DNA from: Lineus longissimus
Lineage: Eukaryota; Nemertea; Pilidiophora; Heteronemertea; Lineidae
Length of the DNA stretch: 64,000 nt
Direction: 5' to 3'
Assembly (NCBI RefSeq): GCF_910592395.1
Contig: NC_088316.1
Location: forward strand, 2,172,001 to 2,236,000
The position numbers and the translations under genes were made by a program. Within the stretch, counting starts at the first letter, position 1. Every line of letters begins with the position of its first letter. The notes below the pieces were generated by a model. It made no database searches, was not told the origin of the DNA, and saw nothing but the letters and a program-made list of their open reading frames with translations. This document shows positions 35,401-44,852 of this stretch, in pieces.

Positions 35401-36387
35401 GGATAGTCAGTGGCTGGCTTGGGGAGCTTTCAGGGGTCTTTTTGGGTGAAATTGCTGAAATGTGAAATGCTCCTGGGAAAGATAAAAATGTTCCAGGTTC
35501 TAAAGTATTAAGGTAGCAATCTCGGCATCACATTCAACAGAAAAAAAAATCTGCCTTTGTACCAAAATCAAAGCCTAGTCCATTTGGACGACATAGAATA
35601 CAAGTACCTTTCTTCTGTCCAGGTTTTGTGTCAATATTGTAAGTAGACGGGACATTTTTCTTTAAATCAGCCTGATTTTCACCCTGAAAATTCAAAGTGA
35701 AAACTAATGTACTGGACTCTGATATCCTGCATTCTACCACCTGTAACTTCGAATCGACTTGAACTTAAATACCAATATTTTGGGGAATATCATTGCCATT
35801 GGTACAAAATATGGAACTTAGTCGACATAGGCCTACTGCTCCGCCTGTTTCAAACTGTACCATTGGCATATCTGGGACCGAATTTCTTACATGTAAGTGT
35901 CATATTGAGTAGTTCAAAGTGGATTCGTTAGAACAGAGAACATGCAAGAAGCCGAGGGCGCGGGCGTCTCCAGGTTGGTACCACTGGCTTTGCCGGCAAA
36001 ACACTGCCAAAAGATGCTGAACTAGCTATGCCTACGTCTTGACCAGGCAATCAGACAAACAAGAGCAATTACCTGTTTCAATATTTTTTCAACATTTAGC
36101 AATGTCTTGGCTTCTTTCACTCTTTTCTTCAGTTTTGACTTTTCCCTGGCTTTTTCACCAGTGTCGGCGCCCTCTAACGGCCTTCCAAAACAAGAGTCAA
36201 ATTTCAGTCTTTGAGGGGTGCATGTAGCAAAAGTCTGCGATGGAATGCGGTAGACTTCAGTTAATCGGACCCCTAAATCACTATCCTTGCCATAGTTGCA
36301 ACTTTTATTGCTTAAAAGTGTTTTCTTGAATAGTTTTATCCCACATTTGTTGTAAATTTGACGTGCCCGACACCAGTTGACCACCAT
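23421..36387 (-). CDS. VARS2: Valine--tRNA ligase, mitochondrial type (complete, 23 exons, 1081 aa)
   Basis: Charges tRNA-Val with valine. Minus-strand exons: 36387-36073, 35683-35608, 33380-33274, 33069-32957, 32865-32701, 32523-32442, 32239-32120, 31885-31777, 31100-30921, 30782-30658, 30500-30159, 29928-29826, 29613-29543, 29340-29215, 28632-28528, 28324-28177, 27555-27431, 26216-26061, 25241-25041, 24838-24730, 24562-24399, 24166-24032 and 23489-23421. The sum is 3246 bases, exactly 1082 codons with TGA. Class I signature HLGH lies at residues 188-191 ([13 protein letters not shown]) and KMSKS at 692-696. [12 protein letters not shown], the CP1 editing insert ([11 protein letters not shown]) and [15 protein letters not shown] are all intact. 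The anticodon-binding domain follows, and then a C-terminal coiled coil. Exon 1 lacks the GST-like domain of cytosolic ValRS and begins with an Arg/Lys-rich stretch like a mitochondrial presequence. Core motifs resemble cytosolic ValRS closely, so dual targeting cannot be excluded. Confidence 0.93.
23543..23880 (+). mobile_element. Decayed 3' end of a non-LTR retrotransposon (copy A) in a synthetase intron
   Basis: A + strand frame (about 23543-23782) encodes [19 protein letters not shown], then C-E-C ... [10 protein letters not shown]. This is the Cys/His-rich C-terminal region typical of LINE polyproteins that carry an RNase H domain. A shifted frame continues with [21 protein letters not shown] and a stop, the usual end of such ORFs. 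It is frame-broken and sits in the last intron of the synthetase gene, antisense to it. Confidence 0.72.
25310..25455 (-). mobile_element. 3'-end fragment of the tRNA-derived SINE, with CAT/ATG microsatellite tail
   Basis: A (CATCAT)n tract at 25357-25380 is followed by text matching, on the minus strand, the tail of the SINE copy at 42257-42590 (GTGGACAGTAGCC, GTGGACTACATACCTC, AATCCAATAGGGTTAC). Only the tail half is present. Confidence 0.6.
25470..25982. mobile_element. MITE of the TGTGACCCG family (copy 2), interrupted by a TTAA element
   Basis: It matches the reverse complement of the 190-bp MITE at 19966-20155 from end to end (AAAACCAGGTGCATG, CTGAGCTTGACAGG, then after the insertion GACAGACTGG...TGTTCATTT and TATCTCCTGGTGTCATT). 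The match is split at CAGGTTAA|TTAAGACAG by the insertion at 25525-25843. It lies in the intron between synthetase exons 19 and 18. Confidence 0.78.
25525..25843. mobile_element. TTAA-flanked MITE (319 bp) nested inside another MITE
   Basis: Terminal inverted repeats AGCGAACTGGAACC are flanked by TTAA on both sides (25521-25524 and 25844-25847), as expected for a piggyBac-type target duplication. No transposase frame is present. The uninterrupted relative at 19966-20155 reads CAGGTTGAGACGGAC (on its minus strand) at the same place, confirming the insertion boundary. Confidence 0.8.
26297..27350. mobile_element. TA-flanked pogo/Tigger-like non-autonomous element (1054 bp)
   Basis: It begins CAGTGGAACCCCGGT and ends with the complement ACCGGGGTTCCACTG. 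TA lies directly outside both ends (26295-26296 and 27351-27352). Subterminal copies of (TAA)CGCGACCACC recur at both ends. No transposase ORF is present. It fills most of the intron between synthetase exons 18 and 17. Confidence 0.85.
27653..27875. mobile_element. Hairpin MITE (TGTGACYCG family, copy 3) in a synthetase intron
   Basis: The left arm from about 27661 (GCTCTACCAAAACTAGGCGC... through GTTGTTCATTTCCCTAT) and the right arm ending at about 27868 are reverse complements over more than 80 bases, with about two mismatches. The loop is short. The ends TGTG(G/A)C(C/T)CGC and the interior text (TTGACAGGTTGA.ACGGACT) tie it to copies at 19966 and 25470. Confidence 0.82.
28985..29185 (-). 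mobile_element. tRNA-derived SINE fragment in a synthetase intron
   Basis: The minus strand reads GGCGCTGTGGTGTAGTGTCT (A-box like) followed by CCAGGATCGATCTCC (B-box like) at tRNA spacing, then unrelated SINE body sequence. It is too degenerate to be a functional tRNA. Confidence 0.55.
29679..29765 (+). repeat. Pogo-like GTGGAACCTCCCTTAG repeat fragment
   Basis: It reads GTGGAACCTCCCTTAGCGG then ACACCTCTCTATCAAG and TGGTTGTTTCCATTCAATTC. This is the same order as the copies at 18790, 19190 and 37775. It lies in the intron between synthetase exons 13 and 12. Confidence 0.6.
31125..31578. repeat. 21-bp minisatellite, about 21 units, in a synthetase intron
   Basis: The unit is GGTCAAATCCAATGGGGAACT with variants AATTTC and ATTTTT in place of AAATCC. 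The period is a multiple of three, so it is open in several frames on both strands. The array begins about 25 bases from the acceptor of exon 9 (exon start 31100), squeezing its polypyrimidine tract. Confidence 0.95.
33546..33640 (+). repeat. Pogo-like repeat fragment
   Basis: It reads GGAACCTCTCATTGCGGACA, CCTCTGTTATCGGGACAACC and CAAATTGGTCAAATG, a diverged copy of the family at 37775. It lies in the large intron between synthetase exons 3 and 2. Confidence 0.5.
34676..35072. mobile_element. TA-flanked MITE, 397 bp, with about 35-bp terminal inverted repeats
   Basis: The left end AGGCCATGGGAATGATTAAT and the right end, its near-perfect complement, extend about 35 bases. TA lies directly outside both ends (34674-34675 and 35073-35074). 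The interior is AT-rich without a transposase. It lies in the synthetase intron between exons 3 and 2. Confidence 0.8.
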
Positions 36388-37443
36388 GTTTGATTACCAA
36401 TCTCCACTCGCAGCAAAATTGTTTTATTTCTCTGTCAAATACAGGCTTTCTCGCGTATGAACAAAATTAACTGTTTACTTCACATAGATATTGTGTTTCG
36501 TCGCGTATGTTTTTACAAAAGTAGTTCTTAATCATACTTGCTGAAATCAACGTTTTTTTAGAATAGACTTGCTTTAGATTGCAAAGATTATGATTTTATT
36601 AGTCAATTTAGTCAAAAATTTGTATCGAAAGAATAGGAAAGACATTTTTAGAGCGCTGAACGTTTCGTAAATTATCGGAAACACTCGGCAGTCCGGATAG
36701 AAGGGGCTGATTTTGCTCAAAATGGCAGTAAAGACGACAGAGGTTTCAGCGTGGGTTTTTATTGTAGCAAATAAAGTAATGTGTCGGCAAATAAATGCAT
36801 TTAAATAAAAAACAAAGATTCTACATATCAATATCAACCATGTATCAATTAATAGTTTGTTCAATGATATCTATGACATAACCATACGTATCTTTATTTG
36901 TTCACAGAAATTGTTCGAAACTTTGCTACACACATGGGATTTCCCCAGAAAATAAAACTTTAAAGGTAAGACACCAGTTACTTCCTTGTTTCCTTGGAAC
37001 GAGTTTACAATCCCCGATCACACCCCAAAAAAAGGTCATCGGTCCACTCTAAGTCCATGGTGGGTCTAATCAATCATTGCGATCAGCGACGCCTCTGTGA
37101 GTCTGTCTCTGATGAGTAATGTCGAGATGAGTGAAGAAGCGAAAGTTCTACGTCGTATCTTACACTAGAGTAACCAGTCTGGATACTTGACGAACTGAAA
37201 GTGAAAGTGAAATCGATCTGAAATCCACACAGGTGTAGGGGAGCTAGCTTGTTTGGGGAGGGAAGGGGGCATATTGACCCTCAATGTATTGACATTGCTC
37301 AGCGTCCTGACACTGAGTGACAGAATCTACGGAGGCAATACGGTTGGATGTTCAGTAACGGGGCTGGGGGTCAAATGACACTCTGAGATGGTGTTACCTA
37401 CAATGAACTTTCTTCTTTTGAAGGAGGTCGACATTGATTTGGA
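36388..37443. promoter_or_regulatory. Intergenic region between divergent genes (putative bidirectional promoter region)
   Basis: About 1 kb separates the synthetase start codon (36387, minus strand) from the first candidate exon of the TIR gene (plus strand). I see no clear TATA box placed correctly for either gene and no coding segment. The regulatory role is inferred from gene orientation only. Confidence 0.3.
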
Positions 37444-37538
37444 ATGAAAAACGTCTACATGCAGAAAAATGGTGCTTTCAAAGATGCGATGTCGAGAGGA
37501 CCATCCCAAGTCTGTCCTTCCTATTTTCAGGTGCAAAA
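37444..37538 (+). other. Candidate 5' non-coding exon of the tandem-TIR gene
   Basis: A sequence ending CAAAA|GTAAGTTTC has a strong donor. If it were spliced to the acceptor at 38030, its ATG frame would stop within two codons (GAC TAA). It would therefore act as 5' UTR with a short upstream ORF rather than as coding sequence. Whether it is used is unknown. Confidence 0.25.
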
Positions 37539-37772
37539 GTAAGTTTCTTTACTTAGTTTTGTGGTCATCTAAGTGCAAAATTTAAAATTAAGGAGATCCT
37601 TAACATAGGATCAGACAAGTCTATGTATTTGTTAAGCGAAGTGTCAGCTGAGTGTGAGACCTTTAGACCTCTAGTTGTCTGATTTAATTTTGCACACCAT
37701 TGGGAAAATTTTTCGAAATGGGACATGGACATGTCCTTAAAATTCCTCTATCTGTCAGTACTTTTTGATATT

Positions 37773-37957
37773 ACAGTGGAACCTCCCTTGGCACGGACAC
37801 CTCTCTATTAAGAACAACCACTCTATTAAGGACACTAGTTTTGGTCCAAAAGAGGTTGTTTCCATTCAAATTGACCTCTCTAATCAGAAAACCTCTCTAT
37901 TTAGGACAGCACTTTTCAGTCCCGAGGATGTCGTTAATAGAGAGGTTCTACTTAGTC
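37773..37957 (+). mobile_element. Short pogo-like MITE or fragment (CAGTGGAACCTCCC)
   Basis: It starts TACAGTGGAACCTCCC after a TA and contains repeated CCTCTCTATTAAG blocks and GGTTGTTTCCATTCAA. It ends with GAGAGGTTCTAC, a decayed complement of the start. It is the most complete short copy of this family in the window. Confidence 0.65.
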
Positions 37958-38045
37958 GGGTGAATACTACATTTTCCAAAAGGCTGAATTAACTTCTCTT
38001 ACTAATTTTTCTTGTTACCCTATCATTACAGGACTAAATGTGCCT

Positions 38046-41000
38046 ATGGATGATTGCAAAATTCAAAACAACTCGCAGGTGGCAAAAGTGATTCAAAGGA
38101 CAAACCTAGTGCCACCTAATAAACGCTCTTTTTGTGTGGACACTAAAGAGCATTACATGGTTTGGTTTCCTCCTGTAAACACTTTTAGCGATGATGGAGG
38201 GCTCACCAATATGGACCGCAGGACCCCTTTGGTTACTGATCAGTCAGTCACTCGGAAGTTTGGTCTAGAAGTTCTGAATAAGGAGGGAAAATCGGTGGAT
38301 GATGTTGAAATACAGTGTTGGTTAGTTCGTGTAAAGAGAAGGTACCGAGTGGAGGTACCGAGTTACCGGCGGCCAAATTCAGAAACAGGTAAGGCCAAAT
38401 AAACATTTAATTTTAACGTTTTCATTGGAACCTTTTCTCAAACTGATGATAGACGTCTGGTCAACATGATTCAACTGTGAATAAATCCACACCACGACCA
38501 AAGGACAGATCACGCCCCAATAAAAGGACGGATCACGCCCCAATAAAAGGACAGATCATGCCCCAATAAAAGGACAGATCACGCCCCAATAAAAGGACGG
38601 ATCACGCCCCAATAAAAGGACGGATCACGCCCCAATAAAAGGACAGATCATGCCCCAATAAAAGGACAGATCACGCCCCAATAAAAGGACGGATCACGCC
38701 CCAATAAAAGGACGGATCACGCCCCAATAAAAGGACGGATCACGCCCCAATAAAAGGACGGATCATGCCCCAATAAAAGGACGGATCACGCCCCAATAAA
38801 AGGACGGATCACGCCCCAATAAAAGGACGGATCATGCCCCAATAAAAGGACGGATCACGCCCCAATAAAAGGACAGATCACGCCCCAATATAATGTAAAA
38901 TAATATAACACGCAACTATAGTCACCGGAGCACCAATAATTTGACCCCTAGTACCTGCCTATATCCCCTTTTTACATGTTTTAGGTCATATTCATACCTT
39001 TAAAAAAATGACATGTTCACAGAATTTTTTTGTACTTTTTTTCTCAGGGGGAGATGATGGAAACATGGAAGTTATCCGTACCACACTGTTGAAAGTTACT
39101 GCCCACTGCCAGTACCGCATTCAAATACCTGGTAAGTTGTTGTGTTGGACACTCGAACACAGAATGAGTTGAAGGCCTATGAATTAGTGCTTACTCTTAT
39201 TTATAGTTACGGAGTGCAACCATAGAGGGCTATTGTCATGTCTTGTACGAATATAAAATGTACGGATCGCGCCCCAATAAAAGGAAAGATCACGCCCCAA
39301 TAAAAGGACAGATCACGCCCCAATAAAAGGACAGATCACGCCCCAATAAAAGGACAGATCACGCCCCAATATAATGTAAAATAATATAACACGCAACTAA
39401 TGAAAAAACTCTTCAGCATTAATAGGGTCAAGTCATCATCGTCATCCCTGTTTCAACAAATTCGACAAATATTTTTTGGTGTGATTGTATGTTTTCACTT
39501 TTAGATACCCCTCTACTAAAGGCTTACACAGTGTTCATTTAATATTGTTTCTATTTTTAGACCCTCATGCTCCTCCTGGTGTGTATTATAAAAATGCGTA
39601 AACTAACAATCTAATTGGTGTTGGTATGGCCTAAGTGTCATACGATTTATAAATTGATACAATCATTACCAAATTATTTGGATTCCAGGGCAAGAAGCTG
39701 TGATCCATCCATCAACTGACGATATTCTGAAGTACGGTGATGGCTCATCAAAACTAAAGCACTCGGCAAGTCACGACTCTGGCTATGACACAGACAGTCC
39801 AACTTCGCTAGGCGCAGGAATTGGAGACGGCTCAATTTTTTTAGGGCAGATTAAAGAAGCAGGTGACAGTGAGGATTGGACAATGTCACGTGCCGACCAG
39901 GGACCTGATACAACCGATGTGATGTCGAGTGGTTCAGAGATCGAGGAGACCCCAAACAAATCCGGAGGCATTGAGAAGCGATCTGCTGAAGCAGAGGCAG
40001 GGGAGAATCAAGAAACAGTATTGGTGGGAGCCCCGGAGCCGGAGCTTGCTGTCACTGAGGATACACAGAATAAACCTGGCGACATCATTGAGAATGAAAG
40101 TGTCCGACCTAGTGCTGATGGAGCTGTTGGGTTTCTTGGTGACAACGCAGAGATAGTCCGAGTTCAGGAATACATTCGAGAAGAATTTGACAAAGCAGAA
40201 ATGGTTGATCAACTGGTGCGTGGTGAGTTAGTCCCCGAGATGAGTGGGCATCTGGTACCGGTTGAATCGGGTGAAAAAGATGTCGATGTGACTGACAAGA
40301 ATGAAATGCTGAAGAAGGAAAGTTCACCAGACGAAGGGTAAGCTGAATATGAAGTTTAAGATCATCGACTTGTTTAGAACTTTACGCTACTAAAAATCTG
40401 GATGTGGCTTTCGAAAGTCCATAATGTCGCCTGAGGCAATGTTGTTGGCTACCTGGGCAGCTTACATGAATTACAAACACGGCGATCATTGCTATGATAT
40501 AAAATTACAAAACGTTGAAAATGTCAGTTCATCTTTAAGGCTGTGTCCAGGTCAATCTTTTGGCTTAATTTAGTAGAGTCGAAGACCTTTTTAGCCACGT
40601 TGGTCCTGTAAGAGCACCATGTGAATTTGATTTATGAAAACAATGGATAGTGTTGTGAATGATGCTGAGGAGAGCATCCCCGTTAGTCTTCTCAAATATT
40701 TTCAGCTGTGGCAACCCTAAAAGCAGTGAAATAACATTGGTATTGTCATGGAATTGTAGCAATAAAGTAGCACTGAAATTACGCTTTAGTGGAAGAATTC
40801 TTATCAGATTATTAGTTAGAATGAAGGTAATCTCCGCTCATCTCCTCTCGAAGGAAACAGCTCAAAGAGTTTGAAATTTTGGTAACATTTTTCCTGAAAA
40901 TAAAAGTGCTATTTTCCTTTTCTTTCAGGATTGAGACTCTGTCTGTATCTGATGAAAGAAGTGACTTTGAAAAATATGACTGCTGTGATGTACTGTTTGT

Positions 41001-43802
41001 AATATGGAATGACGAAACTATAGACTGTCCAGCTGTGTTTGAATATTTTAAGGAATTCTACGAACACTTCTCCAAAGGAAAAAACTTTGTCATAAAGACC
41101 ATCGGTGACTACCATCCATATGGTGTTGACGCTCGATTTGAAGCTATACAAAGAGCAAGCAAGATCATAGTCTACATTGCTCCTGAGTGTCCCAATCCCA
41201 AGTGTCCACACTGTCGCGAGCCGCCTAACTGGGAGAAATTGATTCATGAGCTCATACTGGACGTTGGTGACAGGAAAGATCAACACGTCATCTTGACTGT
41301 GTCACCAAAATGTAAGCGCTAGCGTGATTTCTTTTCCGGTTATGAAGAACACAGTTTTGTAAATTGTTTTTAAACAACAATCACAACCTGCTGTCCCATT
41401 CTCCAAGCAGATTGAATAATAGGTGAATCCATCCAAGTGAGTACAAGAAGGCTGGCTGACCAGCTCTATGAAGAATACCAATACAAGTTAGATCATACCA
41501 GGGGCACAGGAGGAGGAGGAGGGTACCTGTCTACTCGATGAGGGTAGTATGTAACTACCGAAGGCGTTTCTGATGCAAATATGTTTAGTGAAATAACAAA
41601 TATGAAGTTTTTCATATTATGAATCTGCTCTTTTCTGTGGTATTTTAAATGCACTTCCTTTCCTAAACTTTACCAAGATACAGTGTCCTTATTAAAGAGG
41701 TGTCCACTAAGGGAGGTTTCACTTTACTCCTAGGAGTATGGTCAACATGTTCAACAAATTCCCCTTTGTTAAGAATTAAAGAGGTCTCATCATTATTATC
41801 ATTGTGATAGTCTGTTTCTTGATATACTTACAGCTGTAAATTCGAAGAAATTTTTCGAACTTTGCCCATATTCCATCCATCATGCCACTCATCTCTCTCG
41901 AGATGCATGTGAACTTCTGAAGGAAGAACATGTAGAAAAAGTAGTTAAGAAGCGGAAAGAGACTGGTAAATTTGCCCGTCAACATGAGGAAAAACGGGAG
42001 AGAGAGCGTAATGAATCGCCGAGGTGAGCATATTTGAATTGAATAAAAGAATTCAAATAAATGCAGGTTCTGGCGTAGGTTTCATCCAGGGGCTACAGGT
42101 TACTCCAACTGTGCATTCAATTGTCCAATATTGTTTATAGAACTCGCTTATCTTTCAACTCCACACTACTGACCTTGGAGTAGATTGATGGTTATTCACA
42201 GAGTGAGGCAGAAAACTCCACTCCGCCCTGTCAAAACATCTCGGACATCATTCCTGGAGCCTCATAGCCTAGTGGTTAACACTGCTGGCTACCACGCAAT
42301 AGGGCCCGGGGAGAACCCAGGATTGTATTTCTGGATGAACCGGCGTGGCTTTCAAGGAACTAAAATTCCTGGCTCTTCACAACACGTACATTAACGTATG
42401 AAATACTCGAGGGTCTGTCGGATGAGACTAAAAGCTGTGGTCCCTTGTACCTGAGTGTCTATGCCAGGGCAAGTAAAAGATCCTACATAGGTGGACAGTA
42501 GCCTATAGTGGACTCCATACCTCCGGCAAAAATCCAATAGGGTTACGACGCCGGTTATGATATGATATGATATGAATATGATGAAAACAGTCACCATATC
42601 TAACAAGCACAGTACTCTTGAACTTTAATTAACCTACAAAACAATGGGGTATGAAATATTTCTATTTTTTGCAGGTCATCTTCCGATGAAACAAACAGTT
42701 CTCCAGATTCTGTGATTGAGGACCGCAACTTAACGCACAGTTCTCCAGAATCTGTGATTAAGGACCTCAACTTAATGAACTGTTCTCCAGATTCTGTGAG
42801 TGAGGACCGCAACTCAACCACCAGTTCTCCAGATCCCGTGATTGAGTCCTTCAACTCCGACATAAATGAAAGAATGGATGTTCTTATTCTGTGCCATGAT
42901 GAGGATGTTGGTTTAACTCGTCAACTTCAGTCAAAGATTAAGGAGGGTGACAAGACTCTGAAAATTGGCACACAGGAGAAGTTCCATCACCATGGTCTCG
43001 ACATGAGACAAGGGGCCATCAAGAATTCAAACTATGTTATCATATATGCCTCGCGTCGCTACGCTGGGGATGAAAGTATGACCAAAGCTTTGGATTGGGA
43101 AAAGGCTGTTAATGACATACAGGATAAATTGGTGGTTGTCGTTCCAAAAGGTGAGTGTTGTACCGTCTGATGTACTTTCAGAATGAGGGTTACGATACCG
43201 AGTACCGGTAAATTTCTGAAAATATGGTGCATCCTGAAAGTGATTTCATCACCTCACTTTATCCTGTACTATGACCATAGTCCTATCTCTGGGGAAGGGC
43301 TCCCTAGCTTTCACAGCAAGCTTCTTGTCAATGGTCTGTTGCATTATAGCTCTAAAGAATTTTCCTCACCTTTCACTTAGTCATTTTATACCAACCTTTT
43401 TTCTGCCATTCAGAAGAAGCACAACCTTGTTTGCCTACCCCAAGTCTATAGATCCATGCACTTGATTGGGACCAACGTTTACGAAAACGTCGCATCTCGT
43501 CACGTTACAGTAATGTAAAATGCATGGTGACGTGACGACGGCCAACACTACGTCATGTTAACGTTGTTCCCAATCAAGTGCATGAATCGATAGTGAATGT
43601 GTGAAAACTAATCGCGGGATAATTCTACTTCTTTTTTTCAGGGACAAACCAGGATGAATACGATGATTACCAAATGAACCTCAAATTAGTCTGTGCAGTA
43701 GCCACTTATTTTGAGGACAAGGAAATGGACATGCAACCTTTGATCAAATGGTTGTGTTCCCCAAGCAATCAAGCCAAATCCTCATCTCATGGTTACCAGT
43801 AG
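38046..43802 (+). CDS. Tandem TIR-like domain protein (8 coding exons, 767 aa)
   Basis: Exons 38031-38388 (ATG at 38046), 39048-39131, 39561-39578, 39689-40337, 40929-41311, 41834-42023, 42675-43150 and 43642-43802 sum to 768 codons with TAG. All phases match. Residues 1-148 look beta-rich and are not assigned. Residues 149-365 are acidic and disordered, with a DSGYDTDSP cluster. Residues about 379-520 form a TIR-like fold (CDVLFVIWND, then YHPYGVDARFEAI, then KIIVYIAPE). A Lys/Glu-rich helix follows, then four 14-residue repeats (563-618), and a second TIR-like domain (about 622-760: MDVLILCHDED, FHHHGLDMRQGAI, YVIIYASRR). Both domains share YHxxGxDxRxxAI, so they are duplicates. A WE pair (NWEKL, DWEKA) sits where many TIR NADases have WCxxE, so catalysis is uncertain. 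The role is probably cytosolic signalling or innate immunity, by inference. No signal peptide or membrane segment is seen. Confidence 0.8.
38503..38893 (+). repeat. 23-bp minisatellite, 17 units, in a TIR-gene intron
   Basis: The unit is GGACRGATCAYGCCCCAATAAAA. Units 3-6 and 7-10 repeat the same variant order, a higher-order structure. Each junction creates AATAAA in the sense direction of the gene. It is followed by TAATGTAAAATAATATAACA. Confidence 0.96.
39258..39373 (+). repeat. Second 23-bp minisatellite array, about 5 units, in the next intron
   Basis: The same unit as at 38503-38893, ending with the same flank TAATGTAAAATAATATAACA. The arrays sit in the introns on either side of the exon at 39048-39131, so unit and flank were copied together. 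Confidence 0.95.
41681..41730 (-). repeat. Pogo-like repeat fragment
   Basis: The minus strand reads GAAACCTCCCTTAGTGGACA then CCTCTTTAATAAGGACACTG, matching the repeat family at 37773. It is intronic in the TIR gene. Confidence 0.5.
42257..42590 (+). mobile_element. tRNA-derived SINE copy, B box deleted
   Basis: It has an A-box-like TAGCCTAGTGGTTAAC at 42265-42280, a long SINE body shared with the minus-strand copy at 52371-52712, and an (ATGAT)n tail. The B-box segment TTCGATCCCAG present in the other copy is missing here (GGGCCCG|GGGAGAACCC). It lies in the intron before exon 42675-43150. Confidence 0.78.
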
Positions 43803-43978
43803 TTCTATAGGAAACTTTATATAAGTTCATTTCAACTGTGTTCTAGAGCAAGAGTTAACTAATACCTCTGGTTCGGTATCAATTAGAAAATCATGTAGAT
43901 GTATAAATTATTCATGTGCTGTCTGTTAATTCTGCTTACACTGAGGCATACCAACCAAGGCTTTTCGCTAAACTTGAG

Positions 43979-43984
43979 AATAAA
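43979..43984 (+). terminator. Polyadenylation signal of the tandem-TIR gene
   Basis: AATAAA lies 177 bases past the TAG stop at 43802, with no other AATAAA between them. Confidence 0.55.
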
Positions 43985-44840
43985 GTTATGAGATTACTAA
44001 TACATGTAGTAAGTTCATTTGGCCTGAACACACCCGCTGGAAATGGAGGGAAGTAGTTTGTGAGCCAAGAGAGTTGCTACTGCATCAAATTCTTATCACT
44101 CGGTCTTTCTCACGGCCAAAGTGGTCTCAAAAGCGTTAAAATATACGCCATATCTTGTTTATGTCCTTGCAAACTAATTCCACCCCTCAACACGGATGCA
44201 AGCTATCCCTAAACCGATACTACTATGACCAGAATCCCGACAAATACACAATCTGATACAGGCCTGCTATGTATCGCTATGCAATAGCCAGTGATGTAAC
44301 CTCGGACTATGATGTTTAGTATGCACATAGGAGTAGTAGCAATGCTTCGGAACAGGCCCTGCGTACCAGGTTCGCCGAGATCTGAAATGAGTTTCCTTGA
44401 AGGGGTGACATCTGATGTTTTAAAAGCTGACTTTAAGTTGCCGTCTACGGCATGTTGGGGCATCGTTTGTGAATGCCTATATTGTCCCTTCAAGATTATA
44501 ATGCTCAAATAAGTTAGCTGGATGATTTTATTCCTGATGACTGTGGTAGATTTTTACCTTGTTGTTTATAAAACAAAGATGTCAAACTTTGGAGAGAACC
44601 TCTTGATACGAAGGAAAATATATGTTATAAAGATTTGTTAAAGGAAGAGTGGAGTCTTTGACGAACCACGCCATAGTCCATCGAGATAATGACAGCTTTT
44701 AGAAAAACCAGTTGTCCCCACCTTCAGCGAACCCAATTCAAATATCGGCAAACCTGGTTATGCTTCTATTTTGGAATAAAACATCAATATGCCTAAGGCC
44801 ATTTACATGGGACCAGGCCAGATCACCTCCCTCAGTGCGT
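43985..44840. other. Intergenic DNA, nothing recognised
   Basis: Only short open frames without conserved motifs. No repeat family of this window is evident. Confidence 0.35.
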
Positions 44841-44852
44841 CATAAAAGACCT

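Noticed and set aside
37444-37538. Coding first exon for the TIR gene
   Set aside because: Spliced to 38031, its ATG frame hits TAA after two codons. The ATG at 38046 is the better start.
38038-38090. Upstream ATG at 38038 as the start of the TIR protein
   Set aside because: It opens only a short frame ending in TGA. The long frame uses the ATG at 38046.
38503-38893. CRISPR-like array
   Set aside because: Units are contiguous 23-bp direct repeats with no spacers, in an animal intron. This is a minisatellite.
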